Notes: generated from the letters alone by a model not told the origin. A DNA stretch of 64,000 bases from Tetrapyrgos nigripes (GCA_013368315.1 JAACJM010000321.1:1-64000); one strand, 5' to 3'. Positions 24,864-35,595 are shown, counted from the stretch's first letter. A program made the numbers and translations.

Positions 24864-25303
24864 TAGCGGTATTTAGTTGAATATAAGCGTAAAGGTAGGA
24901 TTTTTGGAAGAGATTGGAGCTTTTAGAGTGGGTAGACGATGACTCTAGTGAGGATACGAGTCAGTCCAGGTGGTGGATGACAACAGCAAAAAAATTGCAA
25001 CGTCTGATAGTCTGTTTGGCGTGAGCTTTAAGAACAAACAATGACGAGATTGCTCCGGTTCCGCCACGAACTCGAACTCTGCTTATCACTGCAAACATTG
25101 CTCTTACTTGTATTATAATTAATCATGCACCCTATGCCTCTCATCAATATCAAGTAATACGAAGCCTCAGGCGAGAGTCGTCGCACTTTGCAAGTTGGAG
25201 AAATAAGCATACGAATATTCCATAATCCACTAAAAGTTTGAAATACTAGTCCCTCGTCGCTTCCTCCTCTTTCACTGTCTATCACCGACCTCGTCTGTGT
25301 TTA
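24864..25303. other. Intergenic
   Basis: No gene seen. It is the upstream side of the small membrane protein gene and the downstream side of the next minus-strand gene. Confidence 0.35.
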
Positions 25304-26438
25304 CTATTTCTCCATCCTGCTGGTTAGTGTCCTCAAGTTGCGCTCTTCCATCCTGCTGATTAGTATCCTCAAGTAGCACTCCGAGTCGTTCAGTGCTTCA
25401 ACCTCGCGGTGCAGCTGCCTTGACTTGAGATACATCAGCCTTATGAGCTCGGTAGTCGCCCAATCTTCTTCGTATTCGGCAAGGAAATGGAATTTTTTCT
25501 TTGCCTGTCAAAGAAAGAAATGATCATTTATCACCCTCTACAAGGATACTACGATTCGTTGCCACTTACCTCTTCCCTGACCGACTCCAAATTGGCAAAA
25601 TGTTGCTGCGTGTAAGGCTTGTCGATGTCTAACTGTTTCTCGATCAACATATAGATATGCTTCTAAGCGTTTCAGTCAGCTCAAAGAACGCCTAGTCAAT
25701 AGAAAGGTAAATAGAAAAGCACGACATACCTTGACCGCTTGACGTCGATCACCCGGCCAACCTAGCATGGCTTTTCCTCCTCGTCTTGGTCTTCCGGCCT
25801 CTCCAGCAGGTTTTCTGATTTTTCCTTCCTCGTTTCGCCGGCTCGCCAACTCAAACGCTGGATCTATGCCGACAGTCGTCGTAACCCTGGCTGTGACCGT
25901 TGCCCTAGGTGCCATTGAACAACCTAGACTACCTAAAGTCATGTGTGAAATCGTTGGTGGGCTAGATCTTGACGACTCGATTCTGAGTGGCACGCGGTCA
26001 GAATAGTCATGGGAGTCCAATGGCTGTCCTGGAGTAGGTATAACGTCTATACCACCCCTGGTTGGTCTTTTCACGGTGACGTCGACATCGCATGCAGGAG
26101 TCGAATTCGAAGAGCCGCGGTCATCGACGTTGTTTCTAACGGGTGTCGTAGATGGTCAATTGGTCCAGAGTCCGAGTGGTGAACAAAGAAATTGACTAAA
26201 TATCCACGACCACGCGGAAAGGTGTATCCGTAGCACCCTGATGGTCTCGAGACTCGTATACCACAGTATTCGAAAGAGTGGAGGATGTTTCATTGAGTCG
26301 AAATCTGATAGATGTAGCGGTGCTGTATGGCTCTGTGGCCGAAGTGGGGGTGCGAGTACTACGTTCAGGACCCGTACAGCTCGTGGTCTGAGGTGTGTTC
26401 GTCAAATAGCGTTGAATGAAGTCGGGCAGGAAGTTCAT
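25304..26438 (-). CDS. Uncharacterised basidiomycete protein with GRPxRGG...W motif
   Basis: Three 3' exons are well supported: 26135-25730, 25662-25570 and 25504-25304. Introns have GTATGT/GCTTAG and GTAAGT/TGACAG borders, and the stop is TAG. The C-terminal part carries GRPRRGGKAMLGWPGDRRQA, then KKHIYMLIEKQLD, QQHFANLESVREEAKKKF and FLAEYEEDWATTELIRLMYL, ending in a helical tail with a repeated (I/L)SRMEx motif. I recall a common Agaricomycete family of unknown function with this GRP-GG, LGW and YE-W layout; that match is from memory and untested. The 5' end is uncertain. A frame from ATG 26438 (MNFLPDFIQRYL...) is probably the first exon, but its junction to 26135 needs a weak donor (ga|gtctcg) to keep phase. 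The gene may therefore be misassembled or decayed at that point. Confidence 0.55.
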
Positions 26439-26792
26439 TGTTGAAGATATGGCGGACGTGTCGTTAGGCTCAGTGGTGGGCGTACAGGGAAAACGAAAGT
26501 GTAAGAGTGGTAGGACTTGGGGACGACCGAAGAACATCCTGGTATTTGAGTGTTTGCGAAAGTAAAAGTCAAAGAAATCTAGATGGGTAAGTTGAAGACA
26601 AAGGAGCCTATGTGATTTAGGAAGTTTTCCCAGCGTTGGTGATCTGCACTCGTGTCACTAGACTTCTTTGGCACAGATGAACAAGAAATCATATGTAAAT
26701 AGGTGTACTTGAAGCAAAAAAGTAGAGTTAGAGTTACAACATAGTAGGAAGTACCGCCTTCTTTGAATGGTGCATAGTAGTCGTACAAGTCA

Positions 26793-27205
26793 TCACCGCT
26801 TACTCGAAACCAATCTGATGAACGAATATTCTGGTGGTGGGCTCCAGCTAGGCCAGCCCGAGAAAGAAACTGTTCTTCCGGTTCCTGATGTAGGAACTGA
26901 TGCACCCCACCAACAGCACCTGCGCTGTGCTCTGTCCTTAATCTTGCTACCTCCGGATGCCTCGCCATGTCCCTGAGCAATCCCACCATCCGTAATCGGA
27001 TAATCATCAGAGAAGTTGTCCTTTGACTTCCTGAAAGCAATCTCTTCTTCGGTCATGAAGGCTGGATCAGGTCTTCCGTCTGTGTTGTCGACGTAGAAGT
27101 CGTCGGTCGCCTCCAGTCCAGAGTCCGTTTCATCCAGAAACACGGGCTCTAGATCAACCAATGGTCTTTTAAATTGGGCTTTTAGCTTTGATTCAGTGTG
27201 GAGGT
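26793..27205 (-). pseudogene. 3' tail of the F-box gene split by the Copia insertion
   Basis: Directly left of the Copia element, the minus strand reads on in the frame that stops at 32246. The shared 5-bp target duplication bridges a ...DDL codon string into HTESKLKAQF, then an acidic run (VFLDETDSGLEATDDFYVDN, MTEEEIAFRKSKDNFSDDYP). Read without splicing, it ends at TGA 26793-26795. An intron with GTGGGA/GCGCAG borders (about 67 bp) would instead lead into another open frame to about 26579 (HQFLHQEPEEQFL...). Which end is original is not settled. Separated from its promoter by 5 kb, this piece is presumably not expressed as part of the gene. Confidence 0.7.
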
Positions 27206-27441
27206 TAATAGACTTAGGTTGTCTTAGCGAATAGTCTTAGTGAGAGTCACAAAGTGGGGGGTAAGAGCGTGCGAACGTATCTCGCTTGACTCTCAAGTAT
27301 ATATCATTAATCAAAGTAGTATAACAATATAAATAGTCTAAGTATATCCGTATGATCATTTGACCGTATGTCCGCAGTACCTGATTGATTGCCGTATGCG
27401 TAGTAGCTTAGTAATATGATCGTTATCATTAAATTCCAACA
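27206..27441 (-). repeat. Copia 3' LTR
   Basis: 236 bp, identical by eye to 32010-32245. Left flank is GAGGT. Confidence 0.95.
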
Positions 27442-27450
27442 CTCCCCTTC
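27442..27450 (-). promoter_or_regulatory. Copia polypurine tract
   Basis: GAAGGGGAG immediately upstream of the 3' LTR in element orientation. It overlaps the Pol stop codon TGA at 27449-27451. Confidence 0.8.
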
Positions 27451-30400
27451 AAGCGGATATCCCTAGTAATCGGGAGAAACGCTTGATCTTATCAGCGGAG
27501 AGAGCTTTCGTAAGTATATCCGCAAGTTGATCATTAGTTGACACATGTTTAACTCGTATGTATCGTTGATGTATCCGATCAGTAAGGAAGTTTTTACGGA
27601 TATTGAAATGCTTAGTTCTCTGAGTATGTTGTTCTTCAGGAGCACGTATAATTGCCAAAGTAGATGCACTATCTGAGTTGATAAGTACTGGCTCCTGTTC
27701 GGCATTTAGAATTTCTTCTATAAAACCTTTCAAATAAATAGCTTCTTGTGAGGCATATGCGAGTGCGCAAAGTTCAGCCTCAGTAACTGATAAAGTTACC
27801 AGTGTGCCTCGCTTACTTGACCAAGAAATAAGCGATTCAGCAAATTTGAATGCATAGCCCATGATTGGTTTATTGCCATACGTGGACATACCATCAGAGT
27901 CGGCAAATCCATAAGTAGAAGTAATAGTAGGGCTCCCTAGGTTGAGCCAGTAATCGCAAGTTCCTTTTAGATAAAGATAGCATTGTTTAGCTGCAGCGTA
28001 ATGCTCTTCACCTGGATCATTAAGGTATCTTGCTAGTTGACCAGTACAATATGTAATATCTGGCCTAGTGCAGTCAGCGACATATCGTAAACCACCGACT
28101 AGTGACATATAGTGTTTAATAGCAGCAGCGTCCCGTTGCAGTTCACTCCCAGGTCTAGGGCTAAGATTTTGCCCGGGTAGCATAGGTGTACGGCGTGCAT
28201 GTAATTGGTCAAAATTGTATCGTTTGAGAATATTCTCAATGTAATGTTTCTGACGGAGTTTAATAGTATGATTATTCCTATCTCGTTGAATCTCCATACC
28301 GAGAATCCAGTGGATTTCTCCACCGTCAGTGACTTGGACGTGTCCACTAAGTGCAGTAACAAAAGCTTGTGCAGTAGCTTTGTTGATAGTACATAAAGTA
28401 ATGTCATCGACGTGACAAGATAGTATTAAAATGAGTTTATTCTCATGATATCGGTAGAATACCGCATTATCGTAAGTAGACTTCTTAAGTCCTAGTAACT
28501 TTATGAGAATATTGCATAATTTTTCATACCATCGACGACCAGCTTGTTTCAACCCATATAGAGTCTTTCTGAGTTTAAGTACGTAGCCTTCAGGTAAGTT
28601 AGGTAGTAAATTACCCGGAGGTGGACGAAGGTATAATGTTTCCTCGTCAGTAACGTTTCCGTAAAGATAGGCAGATTTAATATCAATCTGAGTAGTTTCA
28701 TAGTCTAATGAAGCTGCAAGAGCAAGTATAAAACGTGTACTGCTCATGCGTGCTACAGGGGCAAAGATATCATTTGCGTAGTAATCAATGCCTTCTTGTT
28801 GACTAAAGCCTTGTGCTACTAGTCTAGATTTCAATTTGGTCTGTTTGCCAAGTTCGTACTTAGTTTTGTAGACAAATCTGGAACCAATGATATTCGCATC
28901 AGCAGGAGGTTTGACGTATTCCCAGGTTCCTAGACTTTCTAGAGATTCTATCTCAGTTTTCATGGAATCAAACCATGCGTCACGTTGTGGATGATTGAGT
29001 ACATCCTTGAATGAAATTGGATCGCCAACGTTATCAGCGTAGTAAACATTGAATTCTGTTAAGAAGAAAGCAATGTTTTGTTCAACTTCATCGTAAAGTA
29101 AACCTCTGGCTTCTTGGATCCTTTTTGATCGTCTTGGGCCATCAGGTTGTTTAGTTTCGTCTTCGTCGACATCCATTGGTTCAGGTTCGTGTTCCTGAGA
29201 AGTTGGAGTTTCAGTTGTATTTTCTTCTGTAGTTTCTAATGGTTCTTGATTTTTGTTTTGTAACTCCCCTTCAACTTGCGATTTGGACGTTAAGAATTGC
29301 AAGTTGCGTTCTACATTCACTTTAGTACCAAAGTAGACATAATGGCCTTTTGAATGATCGTCAAAGCCTAACCAAACTCCACGTTTTCCTTTAGGAGTTA
29401 GTTTACTAGTTCTTGCTTCGTCATATACAATGCAAGGTGTACCAAAGCTATGTAGATTGTCTAAGTTTGCGTTAACACCATAACGTTTAAAATAGGGAGT
29501 TTGCATTTTTAATGCAGTTTTCGGAGATCTATTAAGTATGTACATAGTATAAAGTCCTGCATGCCACCATAAACGATTAGGTAGTTTTCCAGTATGCAGA
29601 TTAACACGAATACCATTCATGATATGTTGATGTATGTTTTCAGCAACTCCGTTTTGCTGAGGCGTGTCATGAACTGTATAACGTGCAATTGTACCTTGTG
29701 CTTTCAGGTAGTTTTTGAATGCACCCGAAGTAAATACGGCATCGTTGTCTGATTGTAGAATTTTAACTTTGATACCATATTGCGTAAATAGTTCAGTAGT
29801 AAATGTAACCCATTGGGTATAGGCTTCGTCTTTTGTTTTAAGTGGAGATAATATTAACCAACGTGTACAGTCGTCGACGATGGTTAACCAGTATTTGTAG
29901 CCTTCGATAGAGGCAGTTCGTAATGGACCAAATATATCAATATGAAAATGGTCTCCGAAGTTTTCTGCTAATTCTGAAGTACGTTGTTTCGGAACAGAAA
30001 GTCTGTGTATATTATTGATGATGCAGTCTTCGCATTGAGTTTCTGTCCAATCATCAATAATGATTGTAATAATAGATTTATCTGTTTTTAGTAATGTTTT
30101 TAGATTTGTATAACTCATATGACCAATTTGTTTGTGAAGTTCGTATAAACTTAAAGTAGCAACGTTATCACTCAATTTTTTAGTTGTGATGGAGTAAAGT
30201 TTGGCGCTCTCGTGTATAACGCCAATGAAATTGTCCTTATCATTCCGTATTATACATAAATGATCATGAAAAGTAAAAGTATAGTCCGCTTTTTGTGAAA
30301 TACTGATTAAAGTAAACGGAAGTTTTGAGTTATAGTATACATTTTTAAGAGTGATCGATGAAGACTCACCATTGTCCTTCCTAACTTCTACCCGCATATC

Positions 30401-30991
30401 GCCTGCTAATTGAAGATCTAGATGCTCTGAATTGGCAACAGTTAAAGTTATGGCAGGCGTAGTATGAACGTTAAAAAGTAAGTTAAGATACGGTGTACAG
30501 TGTATAGTAGCACCAGAATCAATGATATGCGTATGATCTTGGTCAGAGATCGCGGTAAAAGCAGGTAGGGAAATATGATGACTCACTGGAGTCTCTGAGT
30601 CTTCCATCTCAACGTCGCTCGAAGAAATTGACTGTACCCAGTCCGATTGCGAAGTTGACGTAGTCGCAATTTGAGAAGAAGAAGACGCAGGCATGGAGAT
30701 GGCAACTGATGCATTCTCCTTGGTCTTGCCTTTGTTGGATTGTTTAGTAATCCCCTTCTTCTTCATAGCTTCTTTGGACTTTTCAGTCCATGGTTCTGGG
30801 CACGTCAGGGTCGTATGACCCATCTTGTTGCAGTTGAAGCACTTCCGATCCTTTTTGACATCAGAAGGCTTCTGGAACGGCGCTGCGGCGTTAGCGCGTT
30901 CCCCTTTTTGACTTGTCCGATCGTTGAGCACCGCCTTGACTAGTGCTTCCGGACTTCTTGTCAGACTTCTTCGAAGGATACGTTCGAGCAT
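27449..30991 (-). CDS. pol: Copia Pol polyprotein, 1180 residues
   Basis: Open from 30991 to TGA at 27449. Residues 51-64 are the nucleocapsid zinc knuckle (CFNCNKMGHTTLTC), followed by protease DSGA at 158-161. Next are the pre-integrase HxnCxxC region (CEDC) and the integrase core with D (FHIDIFGPL), D (LQSDNDAVF) and E (QQNGVAEN). The reverse transcriptase follows (QIDIKSAYLYG, LYGLKQAGRRWYEKL, HVDD in the place of the usual YVDD). RNase H comes last (ADSDGMSTYGNKPIMGYAF, SWSSKRGTLVTLSVTEAEL, ending DQLADILTKAL). Length and order fit Ty1/copia. The frame opens inside Gag, +1 relative to it, so translation probably depends on a frame change and not on the first ATG. No internal stops. Confidence 0.93.
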   Translation of the reverse strand: MLERILRRSLTRSPEALVKAVLNDRTSQKGERANAAAPFQKPSDVKKDRKCFNCNKMGHTTLTCPEPWTEKSKEAMKKKGITKQSNKGKTKENASVAISMPASSSSQIATTSTSQSDWVQSISSSDVEMEDSETPVSHHISLPAFTAISDQDHTHIIDSGATIHCTPYLNLLFNVHTTPAITLTVANSEHLDLQLAGDMRVEVRKDNGESSSITLKNVYYNSKLPFTLISISQKADYTFTFHDHLCIIRNDKDNFIGVIHESAKLYSITTKKLSDNVATLSLYELHKQIGHMSYTNLKTLLKTDKSIITIIIDDWTETQCEDCIINNIHRLSVPKQRTSELAENFGDHFHIDIFGPLRTASIEGYKYWLTIVDDCTRWLILSPLKTKDEAYTQWVTFTTELFTQYGIKVKILQSDNDAVFTSGAFKNYLKAQGTIARYTVHDTPQQNGVAENIHQHIMNGIRVNLHTGKLPNRLWWHAGLYTMYILNRSPKTALKMQTPYFKRYGVNANLDNLHSFGTPCIVYDEARTSKLTPKGKRGVWLGFDDHSKGHYVYFGTKVNVERNLQFLTSKSQVEGELQNKNQEPLETTEENTTETPTSQEHEPEPMDVDEDETKQPDGPRRSKRIQEARGLLYDEVEQNIAFFLTEFNVYYADNVGDPISFKDVLNHPQRDAWFDSMKTEIESLESLGTWEYVKPPADANIIGSRFVYKTKYELGKQTKLKSRLVAQGFSQQEGIDYYANDIFAPVARMSSTRFILALAASLDYETTQIDIKSAYLYGNVTDEETLYLRPPPGNLLPNLPEGYVLKLRKTLYGLKQAGRRWYEKLCNILIKLLGLKKSTYDNAVFYRYHENKLILILSCHVDDITLCTINKATAQAFVTALSGHVQVTDGGEIHWILGMEIQRDRNNHTIKLRQKHYIENILKRYNFDQLHARRTPMLPGQNLSPRPGSELQRDAAAIKHYMSLVGGLRYVADCTRPDITYCTGQLARYLNDPGEEHYAAAKQCYLYLKGTCDYWLNLGSPTITSTYGFADSDGMSTYGNKPIMGYAFKFAESLISWSSKRGTLVTLSVTEAELCALAYASQEAIYLKGFIEEILNAEQEPVLINSDSASTLAIIRAPEEQHTQRTKHFNIRKNFLTDRIHQRYIRVKHVSTNDQLADILTKALSADKIKRFSRLLGISA

Positions 30992-31916
30992 TGCTCAAAC
31001 GATAGTTAGTGAACTCCTTCTTTAGCCGCGCAATGAGGTCGACGGCTCTGTATACGGGTTTCTCCCCTTCAGCTGCAGTAGTGGCATCCCATGTAGCTGC
31101 AGCTGCATCCACAGTTGCTTCGTAAGAACTGCGAACAAAGTGATAGTGAGGAGGAATAATCCCCACTAGAGCTGAGTAAAAAACTTGGTCTGAGACATCT
31201 ATGTCTCTCTTCTTGATAGAAGCCCACAGATCTTGAGCTTCGTCGAGGAGCTTATCAAACTCCCAGACTGGTTTACGTAAGTTGAAGAGTTTCCACAGCT
31301 CGTTAGACTCTTGAACTGTGGATGAAGGGTCGAAACGTTGCTTGAGCTTCTCGATAAGCTCTATCGCATCCGACTCTTCGGTGTAGTGGATCATGATTTT
31401 ATCATCAATCTTGCCTGTAATAGCGTTAAAACAGGCTAGTTTGACAGTATTACCAGGATGTAACCCGGAACTTTTAAAGTGTTGGTGACGAATCACCCGT
31501 ATAGCGTTATTAACGCGGAAGTACCACATCTTCCAATTCTCACTGCCAGTAAGAACTGTCAGGGAATCAAAAGCTTTGTTGATGTCGCTGAGCGGCATCA
31601 CGTAGTTGGGGTTTGTGTTTTCGGGCACAGATAATGCGACCGACGAAGTAGAGGTAGATGGAGGAGATGATGGTGAAGTAGGGGCAGTATCCCGGACATC
31701 AGTCCTAGTATGTTCGCCAGCATCAGACATAATGGGATCAAGTGGGAATGGAAGAGGGTTTTGGAAGAGAGGATCAAGTGGTTGGGCTTGTGAAGTAGAT
31801 GATACGGGCGGAGTAGGAGTTTGGGTACCAGAGGGGTGTGCACTAGAGTGGCGACTGGTAGTAGGAAGTGGGATATCTGGGGCTGATCCTTGAGATCGAG
31901 TTTGTCGACTAGTCAT
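30891..31916 (-). CDS. gag: Copia Gag protein, 341 residues
   Basis: ATG at 31916, TAA at 30891. The Pro/Ser/Thr-rich N-terminal ~110 residues precede a UBN2-type Gag core (GSENWKMWYFRVNNAIRVI, ALVGIIPPHYHFVRSSYE) and a basic C-terminus (KSDKKSGSTSQGGAQRSDKS). The zinc knuckle normally at the end of Gag is instead encoded in the +1 frame of Pol, 101 bases of which overlap Gag. The Gag frame closes at TAA shortly after an AAA AGG GGA string. Confidence 0.9.
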   Translation of the reverse strand: MTSRQTRSQGSAPDIPLPTTSRHSSAHPSGTQTPTPPVSSTSQAQPLDPLFQNPLPFPLDPIMSDAGEHTRTDVRDTAPTSPSSPPSTSTSSVALSVPENTNPNYVMPLSDINKAFDSLTVLTGSENWKMWYFRVNNAIRVIRHQHFKSSGLHPGNTVKLACFNAITGKIDDKIMIHYTEESDAIELIEKLKQRFDPSSTVQESNELWKLFNLRKPVWEFDKLLDEAQDLWASIKKRDIDVSDQVFYSALVGIIPPHYHFVRSSYEATVDAAAATWDATTAAEGEKPVYRAVDLIARLKKEFTNYRLSNARTYPSKKSDKKSGSTSQGGAQRSDKSKRGTR

Positions 31917-31997
31917 ATACTAGTCCAAGAACAGAGTACGAGTAGAGAGTAAAGCAGAGTAGAACAAGTGTTTATCGGAGTTATAGCAAGCTAGGCG

Positions 31998-32009
31998 GGG
32001 CCCATAACC
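31998..32009 (-). promoter_or_regulatory. Copia primer-binding site
   Basis: GGTTATGGGCCC directly next to the 5' LTR. It is complementary to the anticodon stem-loop (GGGC-CATAACC) of initiator tRNA-Met, which suggests half-tRNA priming as in Drosophila copia and yeast Ty5. The same string is used by the second Copia copy at 45812-45823. Confidence 0.65.
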
Positions 32010-32245
32010 TAATAGACTTAGGTTGTCTTAGCGAATAGTCTTAGTGAGAGTCACAAAGTGGGGGGTAAGAGCGTGCGAACGTATCTCGCTTGACTCTCAA
32101 GTATATATCATTAATCAAAGTAGTATAACAATATAAATAGTCTAAGTATATCCGTATGATCATTTGACCGTATGTCCGCAGTACCTGATTGATTGCCGTA
32201 TGCGTAGTAGCTTAGTAATATGATCGTTATCATTAAATTCCAACA
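32010..32245 (-). repeat. Copia 5' LTR
   Basis: 236 bp, starts TGTTGGAATTT in element orientation and ends CTATTA, so not a strict TG...CA pair. Right flank is GAGGT. Confidence 0.95.
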
Positions 32246-34323
32246 GAGGTCGTCATCCGAGACGTCAAAGTCGGATCCGCCCCCCCATGATCTGGTGCGC
32301 TCATGATACTCGCCGCCTTGTCTGATAGACACGCTGCCGAGCGATGAGATCATGGTACCAGTGCGCATCTGCCGTGATCTGGAGGAAACAACATCCGCGA
32401 TGGGGCCATAATCAACTCTGGACAAGTTGGTTACAAAGTCGATGGTGTGTAGACGTGGTAGGAGATTAACACCAGCAACCGAAGGCGACCAAGGTCTACT
32501 TGTGAAGAGGAAATCGTCCTGAATGGTCAGAGATCGCAGGAGATGGTTTGTGATGGTCAATGGAATGGCACTGTGTCTAGCGTGTCCGGGCACAGCGCTA
32601 TACGGCAGTGGTGATTCAGGAGGTGGGGCCCATTGGTCATCGTATGATTCTTTGGGCCCATGATAGTCGTTGACTTTTAAAGTCTCGAGGTTAGGCGTAA
32701 AGTGCAGGATTTCCAACAGCTGTGTATCGGTCAATTTCACTTTGTCAAGAGTCAGCTCCTTCAGGAAGCTACCACCAACCGAGCATCGAGACAGGAATTC
32801 CAAGAAAGTGTCTTGAGGGAAGACGTCATGGTAGGCGCCGTCGTTCCCTAGTGCTGAAGACATATGCAGTGAAGCTAGAGCAGGTGTCGTTATAGCGACA
32901 AGCAAAGTGTGAAGTCTGTCCGTCGAAACCGTCAAGGAGGTGAGATGATCCAACTGGAAGACTGGTGCGGAGGATTCCGGGTTTATGAATGTCTCCCAGT
33001 CAGTGTAATAGCGAAATCTCGTCAATGTCAAGGTGCAGAGATTAGGACAACTTCGCAATACATCCAATATCTCTGGAACCGTCTGCTTACAGACAACAGC
33101 AGAAGTCACATTTCGCCAGGGGAAGCTAGTACCTGACCTTTGAGGTTCGAAGCTGAGATTCTGTAAGGACAGATGCTTCAGGTTACTGCCTCCACTGCCG
33201 AAGATTTGCAGATGATCACGAAGAGTGCCGCCATGCAAAGAAAGTGATCTGAGAAGAGGTAATGGAAATCTACCTGGCGAGGCAGAGCCCGCAGGAGGCA
33301 ACGCCGGAGGGGAATGAGGTCCGGAATTCTGCAACCGCCAGACGACTGTTTGCCATCTGTGGGAGTTCTGAAAGAGTTCATCGATGGCTAGGTGCTTGTT
33401 CCCTTCGGGATCTACTGTTCCTGGTGCTTCCAAAAGAATGCTAAGAGGTGCAGAACGGGAAAGAGAGAGAGCATATTGGGTGAATTGCGTTTGGGCATAC
33501 GACTCGGAGGGGCTCAAATCAGAGTCAGAGCCCATGGCTCTACGAGCGTACTGGGTAGGCCACAAGTACACTCGCAGTGAAGACCATAAGGATGGAAGGG
33601 ACTGCGCAACTTCACGCCAATAGCAACAGACATGCGATAACACCAACGCTTCAGGTAGCACGGCACGGCGACGGTCCCGAGGTTTGTTAGGGGGAGGAAA
33701 TTGGCAGCAATATTCCAATATCTGTCCAAGAAGCTCGGGGGGAAGACGGCGTACAGGCGAGAGAAGTGCAACATAGTCGCTCCGATACGTTTCGAGATGG
33801 CGACGCTGCAGAGTGAGTTTCTCTATCATGCTTTCCAAACGTCTGCTCTCGCGGGAGTACCTCGACAGGTCATTAGCCAGATCATCGATGTACATCTGAA
33901 CCCTCGCGCCTTCGCTTGGAGTTGGAAGATGTCGAGATCGAAGTTGGGAGACGATTAATGGGTTACGACTGCCAGTATCCTCCTGAGGATATGGGAAGGA
34001 GCTGAGACATTCTCGGCAGAGTATGATTGGTGATAGGTCCATATCGTCGGTAGGCGGCCAAGGCCGCTCCATTGCAGAACGACGATAGCGCCAACTGTTA
34101 TCATCCCAGTCATCAACAGACCCTAGCCAGCCCCAGCCATGATCATCTTCCCGTCCCTTTCCCCAGCCATTACCACGCCCCTTACCCCAGCTTATACCAG
34201 CATAATCTGGATCCCCCGCATCATACCAATAGCTTGAGATGCTAGGACCTGCTTCAGTCTCTGGAAAGTAAACCGTCAGACAGAGAGCTGTATGAGTAGA
34301 TAGCAAACCTTACCGGCACTCAT
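32246..34323 (-). pseudogene. F-box gene, 5' part, truncated by a Copia insertion
   Basis: Exon 1 is only ten bases (34323-34314, ATG AGT GCC G), then a 53-bp intron, then exon 2 from 34260. The frame reaches the insertion in phase: 10 + 2015 bases = 675 codons. The N-terminal region is Gly/Trp/Asp-rich, followed by a coiled coil (RYSRESRRLESMIEKLTLQR) at about 137-160. The F-box starts at about 170 (LLSPVRRLPPELLGQILEYC) with VLSHVCCYWREVAQSLPSLW, then leucine-rich C-terminal repeats. This is the classic architecture of the large Agaricomycete F-box family (SCF substrate receptors). Beyond 32246 translation would run 45 codons into the LTR and stop at 32111. The rest of the gene lies at 27205 and below. 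The protein would lose only its acidic tail, so a shortened product may still work. Confidence 0.88.
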
Positions 34324-35595
34324 GTGTGCTCAAACGCGCTAGCAATGTTGAAGGAAGAGAAGACCAGGTTGGAAGTAAGTCAAGCAGTGGGCGCCTAGCG
34401 GAAATTGAAACCAATTGTCGGAACTTTAACTGGGCTGACGCCGGCTCCGCTTAAAGTACTTTCCTCTTTCCAAGTTTCCATTCCAGACAAATTTTGGTCG
34501 GCTCAGCATTCCTGCCCCTCACTTCATTATCGGTAGTCTTGCAATGAGCTGTAAGAGCGGCAGTGGGAGTTCAAGTCCTTATACAGACGCTGGCAATTTG
34601 TTAACAATGACCTGAGGCATAGTTCAGGGTTCTGTCTTGGTTCTGTCATTCACTCTGCAAAATCAGGGCTACGGCGAGTTGTACGAATCGGATCAGAATG
34701 GTGATGAAGACACAGACGCAAAGAGTATGTTGAGGCAGTTGTCTGTGTGTATTATTGTCCGGTTATCTACTTATTTGCTGCTTTCCACACTCAGAGAGTG
34801 GTGACTTAACTGATCCCATATCTCTTTTTACAGATCCCGGCCTCACTTACTCACATTACACACAATCATCTCCCTTGTCCTTCATTACCTTCATTGACAC
34901 TGGAATGACCCTCGATTCCGTTTCGATGACACTCCTCCTGGTGTTGATAGTTGTGGAAGATGTTTTGGAGATCTTCAATCAATCAATTCGCAGGGAGATC
35001 TGGAGATGTAGATGATAATACGCCTCATAATAGTATGGCTCACAGCTCACGGATCAAGCCGATGGTGGATGGTGGTGGTGCTTTGGTTGCTGAATAGTGA
35101 GTGTGTTTGCCTCCCTTGTCCCTGCTTCCTTCATCATCCATTCTACAAAATTACAATCCACCCTGTTCCTGTCAGCTTATGACCACAGAACTTGGTACAT
35201 AGACAATTAGCGAGTGCTGTAGCCTCTGTGCTGAGTCTTATACAATTTTACCTGCGTTTACGCTGTCTGTGCCATCGATAATGACGAGCTCGAGATTTTT
35301 TCTTCATCTGCCGCATGTGTGACTGGTGACTGTCATGCTCCCACGTGTTTTTCGCTGGTGGCAGTCCTCCTTGTCCTTCACGCTCTACTCAGATGTCTAC
35401 ATGACCCTTTCATCCCGCTCTGAACTGAGCTTCTTTCTCAATACAACTCTCAAAATGCAAGCAGTCGCCTCTTTGATCTCCAGTGCCAGCCAACAGAATA
35501 TCTAGTGTCATTGATCTCATTTCAACCAATGTATGCCATGGTGGCGAAGTTTGTGCACACAGTATTCAAAATTTTTGATGATGCACCTTTGTATA
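34324..35595. other. Intergenic, probably old repeat remains
   Basis: No gene is supported. Short open frames such as 34755-35015 have hydrophobic, low-information translations. Confidence 0.3.

Larger units (their letters stand above)
27206..32245 (-). mobile_element. Complete Ty1/copia LTR retrotransposon, 5040 bp
   Basis: Bounded by two 236-bp LTRs (27206-27441 and 32010-32245) that I read as identical, and flanked by a perfect 5-bp target duplication GAGGT (27201-27205 and 32246-32250). In element orientation: LTR starting TGTTGGAATTT, primer-binding site GGTTATGGGCCC right after the 5' LTR, Gag, Pol in a different frame, polypurine tract GAAGGGGAG, 3' LTR. All Pol domains are in copia order (protease, integrase, RT, RNase H) with key residues present, so the copy may still be active. 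It sits inside an F-box gene in the same orientation. Confidence 0.95.

Noticed and set aside
28205..28396. Short plus-strand frame inside the Copia Pol region
   Set aside because: Antisense shadow of reverse transcriptase.
32111..34306. Single 731-residue frame taken as an intact protein
   Set aside because: Its first residues come from an intron and its last 45 from the Copia LTR. The true start is 34323 and the gene is split.
34555..34600. tRNA-like segment gagttcaagtcc
   Set aside because: No cloverleaf could be drawn from the preceding 60 bases.
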